Source: Carallia brachiata
Lineage: Eukaryota; Streptophyta; Magnoliopsida; Malpighiales; Rhizophoraceae
Length of the DNA: 64,000 nucleotides
NCBI GenBank assembly: GCA_021464245.1
Contig: JADCRB010000075.1
Coordinates: 124,001-188,000, forward strand
Direction: 5' to 3'
Part shown: positions 46,411 to 58,240 of the stretch, one piece after another
Numbering within the stretch: position 1 is the first letter of the stretch
Layout of the letters: the number at the start of each line of letters is the position of its first letter
The notes under the pieces: generated by a model
Databases searched by the model: none
Seen by the model: the letters and a program-made list of their open reading frames with translations, nothing else
What the model was told of the DNA's origin: nothing
Translations under genes and position numbers: made by a program

Positions 46411-49400
46411 ATGGCGAGCGAGAACGAACCTGCGAAGCTGCTGTTGCCGTATCTACAAAGAGCCGATGAGCTTCAGAAACACGAGCCTCTCGTTGCTTAT
46501 TACTGTAACTCTCTCTCTCTCTCCCTCTGTGTTTTTTCATTGATTCCGCAGGATCCCAGCAAATTCCTATTCCCAAATTCAAATTAACTTCAACCCCAAT
46601 TTCGTAAAATTATCTGTTTTTTTTTTTTAATTTGATTGAAAAAAGCCTCTTGCTTTTGGGGTTTTTTTTTTTACAAGTTTTTGTTTTTGTGTGTTATATT
46701 AAAAAAAATTTAGGCCGATTGTACGCGATGGAGAAGGGGTTGAACATTCCACAGACTGAAAGGAACCAAGACCACCAATTCCCTCCTTATTTCCCTCATG
46801 AATCAGCTTGAAAAGGTATCTTTTTCTCCCTTTTTTTTTTGAATTTTCTTCTAATTTATTATGATTTTCATTAAAGCTGCCAGCTTTTCGAGTTTTTATG
46901 GAGATTTTCTTAGTGGGTTTTTATTATCGAAGCTTTTATTCATTTGGGTAGTCGTTGTTTCTGAATCCTATGCTTAGTAGAAAGCCACTGGATAGGATGG
47001 TTTAGAAATAAGAACTTTTGCCCAAACTTGGGAAATTTTGATTTTGTTAAGCTATTGCTAAATTAGGTTGCTAGGTTTCACATGTTTAACTTCACTTTTT
47101 TATATAAATATAATTTAGTCGGCCTCCGGGTGTGTTTTTGCCTGGTTGCCTAACTATGTTCTGCAAATTCAATTGTCGGGATCCGCTTTGCAGCATTAAA
47201 TGTGTTTGTTTTTATTTTTCTCTGCTTGTAATGCTCAACAAATAGTCTTGGGGAAACATTTTAATGTTCTAGACCACAAAGTGTGGGAGCCTTATACAGT
47301 GGATGCACCAGTTTTTATTAGAATATGTGATTAATTATTTAATTTATAGCAATGGGCCGTGAGTGTGGAGTCTCTGACTGGAAATATCTCCAGTTTATTC
47401 TATATGTGGTTTTTAAAAAGTGTAATCCGTTTGCATTAGAATTTTGTTTTGAGCTCATGAAGGTTCGTGGCCCATCATGCACGGCATTTTATGTTGTGTC
47501 AAAGTCAACTTTTTAAAAATATATGTTATTTTTATGCATGAATTTTTCTTCTCATTGAAAGTGCAATTGAAATCACGCTTTATAGATAATATTGTTTGTG
47601 CCTTGATAATGGAGCATGCAGCTGCAAGTGATTAATTTCTTATCCCTTGCATATTTGCATTTTCTTTCTTGGCTAATGGTGTACGTTGGGCTTGTAATGT
47701 GTGTACTCTTTTGTCTTCTTTTCTCATTAGAGTCTTGTGATTTTGGTTTTTAATAGGACAAGAAGTCACTGAAGTTGGGGCCTGAAGACAACTTATATTT
47801 GGAAGGTTTTGCTCTAAATGTCTTTGGGAAAGCAGACAAACAAGATCGTGCAGGACGGGCAGATTTGTATGTTGAATCTTTTCTTTATATCTAACCACAT
47901 GATCATAGGTTTCAATCATTTGGCTGCAAACTTACCTACAGCTAAAACTCTGTTTGCGAATTAACCTTGATGTTGCATCCAGAGGGTTGCACTCATGGAA
48001 TTTATGCTGCGATGAATCTATGGTTGTTGTTGGCATATCTTGTTACTTGACCAATCAAGGCCAAGGATATTTCTTGCTAACTGTCTGATTCAATTTTCTT
48101 GAGGGTTTTGTGGCAATGGAGTGTGGACTTCTATATTTGACTACCAGTTTAGAAAAGTAATATCTATGACTTTTAGAATCAAACATCTGAATTCAATTTG
48201 ATGGTGGCTATACATGTTTGCATGTACATTTTTAACCGGTGATTATACCTTGGAGTTGAACCCTTTTTTTTAACAGGAATACTGCAAAAACATTTTATGC
48301 AGCAAGCATTTTCTTTGAGATTATCACTCAGTTTGGTGCACTTCAGCCCGATGTGAGTTTCTGATCATCTTGTTTATGCATGAAAATCAGTTTATCTTTA
48401 AAGGTGTATAGAATTAATGCATTTGAAATCAAAATATTTTTGGTCTAATGTAGTATGTTTTACATTACAATTCATTTGAGGTGTTTATAAATTTTCATGT
48501 GTTTTGCAGCTTGAGCAAAAACAGAAGTATGCTGTCTGGAAGGCTGCAGATATAAGGAAAGCTTTGAAAGAAGGAAGGAAACCCACCCCAGGCCCTCCTG
48601 ATGGGGATGAAGATCTGTCTGACACTTCAACTATGCCTAGTGGTGAATATGTAGGTTTCCAAAACACTACTAACTTAACCCTGAGCTTGCCAAACAATAT
48701 TCATAAATTATTCTGAAGTATGAAAATTCCAAATTGAAGAAGCAAAAATCATTCAATTATGTCATTCTGCTTTTTTTTAGAAGCTTCACACTATAAATGT
48801 CTCTTGCACTGCAGGATCTTGGGCCAAGTGGAGCCACAATTACCATTCCTCCACCAGATTCTGGTCAATCACCTCAGTTTTACGACCAGGTCAATGATCA
48901 GCATCCAACAAATATTCCGCAATCACATCAGTTTCATATGAAGGTTGAGAGTCAGCATTCTGAGCACTTACCGCCATCACAACAGTTCCATGACTCAGTT
49001 GACTTTCAGCATTCTGCAAACATCCCTCCATCGCCTCCTCCTTACCCTACTGCTGGTTATCCATCTCAGGATTTCCACCCCCCTCCTCCAGCTAGCAGAT
49101 CCGAAAGTTCTAGTTATTCTCAGTCACACGACCATCAGTCGTACTTACGAGAATCTCAACATCTGCCACATAATTACCCATCTCAAGATTCATCTTCTTT
49201 CTCTTATCCCAACTTCCAATCTTATCCTAGTTTTACGGATAGCAGTCTGCCATCAGTACCATCTCTTTATAATCCTTACTATCAGGGTTCTGATTCTTCC
49301 TATACTCCCCAGTCAGCTCCTCCCATGACAAGCTACCCATCAACCACCCAATACACTCCAAGCAGCAGAAATGGAACTAGCGGAGGTCCTTCCCCAACTG

Positions 49401-49576
49401 CCACACAAACATACCATTATGACAGTAATTACCAGCCGCCACCTGAGAAAATTGCTGAAGCACACAAGGCTGCAAGATTTGCGGTTGGGGCCTTGGCATT
49501 TGATGATGTGTCAGTCGCAGTGGACTACCTGCAAAAATCACTTGAATTGCTGACAAAACCATCTGCCTCACAGTAA
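46411..49576 (+). CDS. LIP5: LIP5 / VTA1 homologue, one-base insertion in exon 2
   Basis: Six exons: 46411-46504, 46714-46815, 47757-47866, 48277-48352, 48510-48650 and 48815-49576. LIP5/Vta1 activates the AAA ATPase SKD1/VPS4 in ESCRT-III recycling and multivesicular body sorting. The N-terminal Vta1 domain (tandem MIT helices) starts LLLPYLQRADELQKHEPLVAYYC; a long Pro/Ser/Gln-rich linker follows, and the C-terminal VPS4-binding helices are KIAEAHKAARFAVGALAFDD then YLQKSLELL. Exon 2 is one base too long: an extra A in AGGAACC (46764-46765) shifts the family motif ERTKTTNS out of frame and gives a TGA at 46809-46811. Without it the protein has 427 residues, close to Arabidopsis LIP5. The duplicate relic upstream has the uninterrupted length here. 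Confidence 0.9.
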
Positions 49577-50242
49577 ACTCCTCTTTCTCATCTGGGTCGA
49601 ATTCCGGTGGTGCTCCCATGTTTCTCTTTTTACTTGTATGTTTGCTATGTAAAGCAATTTAAATGTTGGATATTCCTCCAAAGTTATTGGTGACAGTCTT
49701 ACTACAAAGTGGTGTGAATGTCAACTACATTTGCCTTTGTGTTCTAATGTTGGGATATCCCATTATACTTTCTTTTTCATTTGAAACGAATCCATTGTTC
49801 ATCATGTTAGGAATTTTCGCGGGATGGAATATATCTCCTCTCATTTTTCTCACTGGCATTTCAGAAGGGGGCATTATAACAATATTCATGTTCCATTTGG
49901 AAATTAGGGCTGATGAGAGCTCCTGAGGCTGTTCAATTATGATCCAAGTGGACTCTCAACGTTGGTTTTTGTTTAGGATGCCAATGAATGATTAGGTGGC
50001 TTCTAGGCCACATGATCCTATTTTCAGTATTTTAATTCACAACAAATGTGTTGTTGAGTTATGATGGTAACGGGCCTAACGGCTCCTACTCTGGAACTGG
50101 AACAAGCGGCATTGGCTCAAAACTCCAGCATAAAACAACCAGCTTCTGCGGACATTTTCAGAACAAAAAAAAAAAAAAAAGTTTTCCCCAATCAATACAG
50201 CATTTGACCTCGCAATCAAAAATGGCGTGGAGCATACCGAAT

Positions 50243-50275
<33 letters not shown>

Positions 50276-51433
50276 GTGTTTCTCCATCAAATTAAAGCTT
50301 ATACCTTTTTGGGAATTTGGAGGAAATTCTTAGGTGAACTTGATTTGCGGACAAGATCACCAATCTAACAAAAGGGAAATATGAATAAAATCATGGTTAA
50401 TATCACAGTTCAATTTTTTTATAATCGAACATCTCAGTACCAGTAAAATCAAGGCCGAATCATGCAATTATGTTTCTGAAACCGAGGTGATATTCACCCA
50501 TGTCTGCAAATGTTCTGGTTTATCCAAGGATGATGGTGTTCTATATAATTGGCAAGCTTTGCTTACAGTGAGTAATTTTTTGATCTTTACGAAAGGTGGT
50601 GACAAAGACAAGCTCTGGAATCAGGTTGGAGTGCCGAAACTAGTAACACTATGGGGATGCTGCAAGTTAGTCTGTTATGTTTGGAATATTATTGAGGTCC
50701 TGTAAAATTTTCATCTTCCGTATCTGGTTGACCTTATAATATTCATCTTTCATCTCAAGTCCTTATTTGTCTGCTTTGCCAAATCCAATCAGGTCCTATG
50801 TGGCATCATTGTACTGACTGCAAGTTATTATTCTCCACCGAAAATTGACGATCCCCTTAAAAAGCAAAGAGATTTACATTTGCAGGGTTCTTCATTGTCT
50901 CTTTTCCGAGCAGTGAGTCACAATGCAACTGCCAAATTGACTGCTGAAAACCAAGTTTTGTCTGAGGAAGTGTGTCTTGTGTGGACTGAAGGATGCTGCA
51001 GTTTATTGCGCAGCGGATAACCCAAGAATCCATGTCTTTGTCTGCTCATGCTCTCTTGTTTTCAACGATCATTGTCTGATAGGTCGATCATTAGACATAA
51101 AAATGGACCATTTGGATCGCGGTAAGACATACTGCTACCAAAGTTGCATATAGACTGCATTTTCCTCATTCTTGTCCAGTCTTTCTTTTCGCTAATGAAA
51201 AAAGATTATTTCATAAAATTCTCAACTTTTCACGGAGCCATCAAGGCACAATCTTATATATAATCTCTATCCAAACATATGCAGCATTCCCGTTGAGAAG
51301 AAATGATATTTTTTGAAAGCTGCTTTTGGCAAACAAGGAATCAAAGATGGCATGAAAAGGAAAAATCAGAACACCAAGGATTGCAAAGGAATGTTGGGTC
51401 ATTGGGATTGATCGTTGAGTTTCTGAAGCCGAG
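49577..51433. other. Intergenic region after LIP5
   Basis: 3' UTR of LIP5, then about 1.5 kb with no supported gene. It contains a CA/TA microsatellite (50243-50275). Short open frames at 49663-49926 and 50487-50705 show no similarity I recognise. Confidence 0.5.
50243..50275. repeat. CA/TA microsatellite
   Basis: About 13 copies of AC followed by AT repeats. A useful polymorphic marker candidate. Confidence 0.9.
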
Positions 51434-51902
51434 ATGTATACGGACAAGGAAGCATACAATAATAGAGAAGAGGCAGTTGCACCTGCAAGAAAAAATGAAG
51501 CCGAAGCAGAAGAAAAAGAGCAAGATGAACCTGCAGCAACAGCAGGTTCAAAAAGAAAAGCAATTTACTCTAGAGTATTTCTTAATCAATTCGCCAAATT
51601 CATCCAGCTATTGCACTATTGGAAATGGTGATTCTCAGGTTCTTAAGCAGATCGATTCCCCGGTTCTTAAGCAGAGCCCCACAAGGGTATATCCTTCCAT
51701 TGCAGGTTTTACCTCTAACCCAATAGGCAGTTTCCCAGGGAAAAGTCCGTTGAATGATGCTAGAGTTTGTAGCAGTGAAACAGATGTTTCTCCTCTGAGG
51801 AGCAGACGAAGCGGCAGGAGAAAGAAGGTCAGATTCATACTACCAAGAGAGTCTGATATATTCATGTATAGCCCACAACCAGACTCTCTCAGAAAAGGAT
51901 GA
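51434..51902 (+). CDS. Tentative small protein with basic C-terminus, possibly frameshifted
   Basis: Two overlapping frames each look coding in part. The frame from the ATG at 51434 gives an Ala/Glu-rich start (MYTDKEAYNNREEA, then EAEEKEQDEPAATAGSKRK). A different frame from about 51560 gives KQFTLEYFLINSPNSSSYCT and ends with a basic stretch RRSGRRKKVRF then a stop at 51902. FTLEYFLINSP and the RRKKVRF tail resemble small uncharacterised plant proteins I have seen, but I cannot name the family. Joining them needs the loss of one base near AAAAGAAAAGCAATTT (51555-51570). Alternatively the whole of one frame (from 51303, 199 residues) is the gene. Function unknown. Confidence 0.4.
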
Positions 51903-53593
51903 TGCAAATGCATTCAACTGCATCTTTTCAAAAAGGCAATTGTTATTAGCACGCCCCAAAAATCTCCATGCATGCACCTGTCAAAATAAAACTGGGATCT
52001 GTAATGTTGTTTGGTGTGTGTATAAAGTGTTTTGGACCTGTAAATAACAACACCCTTTGGAAAATCCCTTCTAGTCACTTGCAGTGACAATTGAAAAAGG
52101 TCAATGGTAATATGATGATGTAGCATGTATTTAGTTAATGTAGACATGTCATATTACTGGTGACACTTTTGGAGTGTTTTTGCCAGTCAATGAAATATAG
52201 CATCCCTCTTGGTACTTCTCATAAGCAGGTAATGTTTTGGTTTCCTTATAGAATGTATGAAGCATTTTTTAATGCTTCGAAGCATAAATAAAGTGACAGT
52301 TCCTTTTTACAGATTCTAATAGTATGTTGTGCCTTGAGAGATGATTTTTGAATCAAATATTTTTGGTTATTAGTGGGGGACTGTATAGGTTCAATACTCA
52401 GTGGCAACTGTCAAGAATCATAACTTGTTCACAAGCTTAAGTTATGGGTCAAGAAACATAGAAAGGTGAGAAAAGTAGCTTGGTTCGCCTTTAGTGGTCC
52501 TAAAGAACTTTCGAAAATAAGTAAAACCCTTTGTGGGTTTGAAGTAGCTACCACTGGGAATTAGTTTTTTTGAGAAATGTTATGTAAACGTAGATTTTTT
52601 AGGTTGTAGTGACACAAACCTACATAAATACAATCATGGTAATTATTATTATTATTATTATTATTATTATTTTGATACATAGCAGACCATTTTTTTTCTA
52701 GCTCTAATGAAAAGAAAAGAGGCTATTATATGGTAAAAATTGCAGCCTCTCAAATTGCTCCTTCGCATGGCTTGCACCCCGGGGCTCCACCCGAAAAGTG
52801 TTTCAAAATAATCAATAAATTATTGAAAGAAAAAGGGGAAAAAAATCAAGCTTATTGTGTAGTTGGATGAATTTCTTTTGGTTTTTCCAATTGAAGACAA
52901 ATTTTTGATACATGATTTTGTCTTTTTTTTTTTTTTTTTTTTTGGGTCCTTTGAAGGGAATTTATCCAAAGGAACTGGTTGGAGAGGCTGGGATTCAATC
53001 TGGACCTCCCCTTAATCTCTAATTACGCGGTTACTCAGGCAACTCTGAATCGTTTGATTTCATCATTTTCTAAGCCCACAACTCCCCGTTTTACATATTT
53101 AAAATCTGACCTGGTCCATAACCACAGGGCAAGCACACCCACAAGAAGCCCAATAAACAAATATATAGTAGTCTTCAAGTCTAAAAATTGTGGCTTGGGT
53201 CGGATAAAAAAAAAAACAAAAAATTGTGGCTTGGGACCTTTGCTAGCACTCGGGAGTTTACTCTTTCTTTGATTGGGCACTGGCCCTTGCCTACTGTGTA
53301 CAGTGAACGCGATGCAATTTTTTTTAATAGAATTATAGAGTGCTACCCTACTTTCTCATTTCATCTCTAAAAAAAAAAAAAAAAATTGTGGCAAGTTGAC
53401 GGAGATCCAATAGCATATGCCTACATGCAAAATCCCACGACCGTTTCTTTTTTCCCAACAGATATCCAAAATGGAGACACCAAACATTTGAATCAAATAG
53501 AGCAAAAGTTCTTTTTTTGACCGAAAAATAGAGCAAAAGTTCTCTTTTTGGTCAATTGATACCAGGGGCTTGAACCATGGAGCAGAAGCCGTA
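51903..53593. other. Intergenic region with microsatellite
   Basis: No supported gene. It holds an ATT repeat (52641-52671), long T runs (about 52923-52943) and A runs (53369-53385), and AT-rich sequence up to the next hAT-type element. Confidence 0.5.
52641..52671. repeat. ATT microsatellite
   Basis: About ten uninterrupted ATT units. Confidence 0.9.
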
Positions 53594-53601
53594 GTTGGAC
53601 T

Positions 53602-54261
53602 CAAGGTTGTCAGAACCAGACCGATCATCGAACTGAAAATATTAGTGGGTCAAGGTTCAACCGGTCGAACCGGTATTTGAACCGGTATTTAATATTAAAT
53701 ATATAAAAAAATATTTATATATATTATACATCAAAATCTATATGTAAAATGTAATATTATAATACATATGTATGTATTAGAATACTTACATTTATAAATT
53801 TAAAATATATGATTTAGAATTTATTATAGGATAGAATTAACAATTTAAAAAAAATAATAATTATTTTAACAAAAAAAAAAAATAGTAAGTGTTAATTTAT
53901 AAGAAATATAAAATAGTATGTGTATTATATGAGACATTTGAGAAAATAATAAGTAAAAAAAAAAAAAAAAAAAGATAACAACAAGTTATAAGTTGGTTTA
54001 GTGGTATGAGACTTATCTTTCATATTGGAGGTCAAGGGTTCGAAAACTAAATTATACAAAATTGTGTGAAATTTTTTCTTAATTATTAAAATAACCAACC
54101 CGGTCAACCCGGGACTGGTTCACCGGTTGAACCGGTCCGTTGACCGGGTTTTGACCGGTCCGGTCCGCAGAAAATTTGGGCTACAACCCGGACCGGACCT
54201 CTGACCGGTCACCGGTCCGACCGGTTGAACCGGCCGGTCCGGTCCGGGTTTGACAACAATG
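53602..54261. mobile_element. Second hAT-type non-autonomous element with CCGGTT-rich ends
   Basis: The element is 660 bp, with an exact 8-bp target duplication GTTGGACT at 53594-53601 and 54262-54269. The left end starts CAAGGTTGTCAGAACC and the reverse complement of the right end starts CATTGTTGTCAAACCC. Subterminal regions are dense in ACCGGT and CCGGTCCGG, as in the element at 2917-3562, with an AT-rich core, so both belong to one broad family. A tRNA-like block (53980-54050) lies inside. No transposase. Confidence 0.85.
53980..54050 (+). repeat. tRNA-like block inside the hAT-type element
   Basis: GGTTTAGTGGTATGAG (box A-like) and AAGGGTTCGAAAACT (box B-like) occur at tRNA-like spacing, with CATATTGGAGGTC between. 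It could be a nested SINE or a native part of this element family. There is no tRNA cloverleaf of full length that I can support. Confidence 0.45.
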
Positions 54262-54612
54262 GTTGGACTTCGTTAAGCTTGACTTCAGCTTGTTAGGTGC
54301 CGTTTGAGCCGATAAAGATTCTGATTTTATGCATTGACCAAACTATACAATGTCAGGTTATGCAGATACTCATCTTCTTCAATTCTTTCAGTTACCGCAA
54401 TAATCATAAAGACATGAGGAGATAGTTTTGTTTACAATGAAAGGCAGAAAATATGTTACATAAAAAAGCAAGAATCTTGAATTTGAGCATCGTTTTGCTG
54501 TCAGAATACTGTACAATGGACATATATCTCACACAGCGAACAAATATGTCAAATTCCTGTATCATAGAATCACCTAATATTGCGGTGCACCTGATGAATG
54601 AAGATGTTACTG

Positions 54613-57508
54613 CTATGTGATGGCAAGGTTGCTGCATACCACGATCTTCGAGTATGCGTAATGGATCTCGGCATTCTGAAGCACGACCCCATGGAGAAGT
54701 GGCAGTGGAAATCCTTTCATTAAGCGTAAGTTAACGTACGGGATGAAGAAGGTTTTAAGAATGGTGAATGCTACTGACTGCACAAGGTTATAAGACTCTT
54801 GTTAGACTAATATTACGAGGAAGTTACATCAACCCATAATCCAACAATAAAAGGTATACTATCATAAAAGATGCCACTAATAAGAGAGAATGATTTCCAT
54901 TCCTCCTTCGTGTGGTAAGTAAATTGACAAATTTCATCAACAAAAAAATAATGACTAGTTGAAGTATACTTCGCAATTCAAATGCATTCCTGTCCACATA
55001 TAATATGTGTAAAGAGATCTTAGACTGCTGCTGCTTGGAACCAAGATCTAGAAGTCCATATCATGGCAGCCACTTTTTGGTTCTTTTTAATCTTGCACAA
55101 ATATAAATGTTGTAGATGACAAGGATCTAATGCAGAACTCACATCCACGCACCTGAATTAGATGCATATGCACATTCCCGATCTTGCTCCACTTTAAAGA
55201 GACATCAAAGTTATTCAACTTGAGTATACCAGCAAGATTGTTCCTCACGATTTGTGGAGAACATGAAGCATTAATTATCTGCACCAGCAAACAAACAACC
55301 ATAATCGGCAAAAAACATGGCATTGGCAGAACCTAGCTTCCAACTTCATAAAAAGAGATGGAGTTTCAGATAACAGCTGAACAGAGTAACTGGCAAAAAC
55401 CAGCACCGCAAGAATGTGCACAAAAGGAACTTGGCATTTGGCTCAGCAATTATATGAAGGAAAAAAGAAAAGGAAATAGTTCAATGCTAAGCAAGAAGAA
55501 ACATAGTCAAACGTACCGATAGGACACTGACAACCGGTATAACTTCACCGGCATCCAGAACATTAACTGTAACATCTAAGTAAATGGTGGCATCAATTGC
55601 GTGCTCTAAAATCCTTATGACTGGTGGAGACGTTATGGAGATATTGAGAGTCATGTTATCATTTGGGTACTGTATGTATAGTTCAGGATAAACATATTTC
55701 CATGCTGCAGTGTTCAAAAGGGATTGATTGGGACATTTGTCAACCATCCAGTGCATATAACCTGCCTGACCACGAAAATCAACCAAAGAACTATTAGTTC
55801 AACCACTTATGAAAGAAGAATTATGTATGTCATACGATATAAGAGTCAAACATTGCCAAATGAGTGGGGCAGAACTTAGCATAAGTGCAACATCAAAAGC
55901 GAAGGATGGTGACCCACTGAAATTGAAACAGTAGGATTTCCTTTTTTCCCATTAATTTTGTGGGCTTATTTTTCCATGTTCAAATACTTTTCGAGAATGC
56001 ACAATGCAATGATATGATCGTGTTAATGCTCAAGAGTTACTGTCCACACACTCACATTAAAATGCACTAATGAAGCACTGTTGAGGACATTTTCATCTAG
56101 GGAAATGTCAATCATCCTAGCTTGAAGATTGCAAGAAGCTTGTGCTCCTTTATCATGATAGCTCTGAACTAAAACATCATCCGCCGGTGCAGTTATGAAT
56201 AGGCCATCGAGCACAATTTCCATGGAAAAGTTATCTAGGCGAGGGTTGTCCACAAAAGTAATATTCAGTGAAGCAGCATGATCTACGGGAATTTGCTTTG
56301 GAAGCGATTGCAATAGAGAGTCCAGTTTTACTATTCCTTCTTTGATTTTCTCAGAAATAGCTTGTTCTACCGCAGATGCGATTGACCCTTCGAAAGCATC
56401 AATCATCCTGGAAGAAAATATAAGTAAAACAAGCCCTATATATTAACCTCTGTGAAGACAGAGCCAGCAGTTTCTCAAGGAAAAATAGTGCTAGAGGATG
56501 CTTACACTTGATAAAGCCAAGATGCTCCGCCGTTTATCTTAACAGAGATATCTTTTACATGACATCCACAATCCAATACAGACAGCTTAAGTACTCCTCC
56601 TTGTTCTTTTAAGGCTACAGAAAGCCCCACTTCCATTCCTTCAACCTTTGCAAAAGCATCATTTGTAAACTCTCCATCATTTGACAAATTAAAGATTATA
56701 GAGTGATGACAAATTATAGTTGTGTATATACATTGCCTAGCTAAACTGAACCAACCCGAATCATATTTTAGTGGCCCCTCAACAAATTTAATCAAAACAA
56801 TCGCCAATAACATATAACAAGGCAACATGATCAACAACCCACCAAAACTCCCATAGCATTCCAAAATTTTACAATTTTCAAATTCTAGTCATCAAAAGCA
56901 AAAGCAAAAGAGCAAGACTACATGACAGGCATGCGGGAGCTATACGGTTAATTTAACAATATCCAACTATTTATTTATTTTTTTTAAATTCAACATATCT
57001 TTTATGATCAATCAGTCCTTTGATCGGCATACTCACCGCACTCTCACGATTGCATGCCTAAAAACTTTTTCTCAAGCAAAAATGATCAATTAACTGTCAT
57101 ATGTACCTCAACTGAGGCATCTCCATGATCCGAAATCACAAATATCCAACTGCTGTAAGAGTACTTCCATTTCACGCTCAAATCTGCAGTAGCGCCAGAA
57201 ATAACTAGGACCACACCTTCCTCTCCAGTCTTAACATAAGATGAAGATATATTGACACTGTAGATCGAGATGTTTGAAAGAAGAACATGGACTGTGCCAA
57301 GTAGTGGGATTTTCACTGATTTCCCAATATCCGGCAGTTGAAGTGGAATCATAGTGGCAATTGCCTTGTTTATGAGCACATCCTTGGCAAAGTCAATACC
57401 TTTACTGGTTAACAGCACAGAGATGTAACCATCTTCATTGGATTGAAGATGGGTACTTGCAGGAATCAAAAGAAGTGACAGAAACAAGAAAAAAATAGAC
57501 TTTGCCAT
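54613..57508 (-). CDS. BPI/LBP family lipid-binding protein (LBR-like)
   Basis: Minus-strand exons 57508-57107, 56645-56506, 56407-56056, 55765-55517, 55278-55153 and 54777-54613 give 477 residues with all phases agreeing. The N-terminus MAKSIFFLFLSLLLIPASTH is a signal peptide, so the protein is secreted or luminal. It aligns along its length with Arabidopsis At1g04970 (LBR-1, about 488 residues, from memory): DGYISVLLTSKGIDFAKDVL, LQLPDIGKSVKIPL, ISDHGDASVE, INGGASWLYQ, SLLQSLPKQ and the C-terminal FFIPYVNLRLMKGFPLPL. BPI/LBP proteins have two lipid-binding barrels; Arabidopsis LBR proteins are reported to bind bacterial lipopolysaccharide and affect defence gene expression. The exon 2 donor must be GT|GTAAGC to keep the frame. 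Ligand here is inferred. Confidence 0.9.
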
Positions 57509-58237
57509 GAATTTGTATAAAATAAAAACACCCAATACGGAGAAACATATAAATAATCAAATCATGAAAATGAGAGAAGATGCTTAAAAGAAAGATGGGG
57601 GCTATTGCGTTTTTTATTTTTATGCGGGAAAGCTACTTTCTTTTATGGCGTTTATGTACAAGGAACTCAGTCATAAAGTTTTGGCCTTTTGTTCATCATT
57701 GGAGCTTTCGATAACGCTTAAGACAAGAACCACGCGCGCTAAACTCGTGTTAGAATCAGAGTGCAGAGGCGCGTGCTTCTTCTTCACCTAACCAAAGAAT
57801 CTTAAGGCAAGATTCGCATTCGCCAACGCGACCATTCTTAATTCTTATTACAGAGGCAGCTTAGGTGGGTGGGAAATTTATTTTCCACAATTGTTTAAAA
57901 AAAATTATTTTCTACAAAATAGATAAATGTGAGTAATAGTGTTATATCCTCCAATTTCATTGAAAAAAAAAAAAAAACAATGGAAACAGCAAATCGGATT
58001 CCTGTACCGAATTATTATCCATTGTTTTTTCCGTTTTCTGTATAGGGAACTAAGTTTTTCATTAAGTAATGATTAGTTTATTTCCATGGACGAAACGAGA
58101 AAAAAAAAAAAAAACAGACCGAGCAAAGTGTTTGCTCTTACACAATCCCTTATTTTTATCAACATTTTATTAATTTTTTTTTAGAATTTAAGATTTAAAA
58201 TTTAGGGATTAAGATTTAAGGTGTAAAATTTGAAAAT
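57509..58237. other. Upstream region of the BPI/LBP-like gene
   Basis: Promoter and 5' UTR of the minus-strand gene, then AT-rich sequence with A runs. No other coding sequence. Confidence 0.5.
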
Positions 58238-58240
58238 TAA

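Larger units (their letters stand above)
44782..47400 (+). repeat. Segmental duplication, copy B (MAP65 3' fragment to LIP5 5' part)
   Basis: Partner of 39212-42110. Here the MAP65 part is the relic and the LIP5 part is functional. A diverged 56-bp tandem repeat (from about 45336, ATTAATTGYTAATTATTTTG) is found only in this copy. The alignment fades out inside LIP5 intron 2, near 47400. Confidence 0.88.

Noticed and set aside
49663..49926. 87-residue hydrophobic open frame downstream of LIP5
   Set aside because: It lies in the probable 3' UTR of LIP5 and shows no family features.
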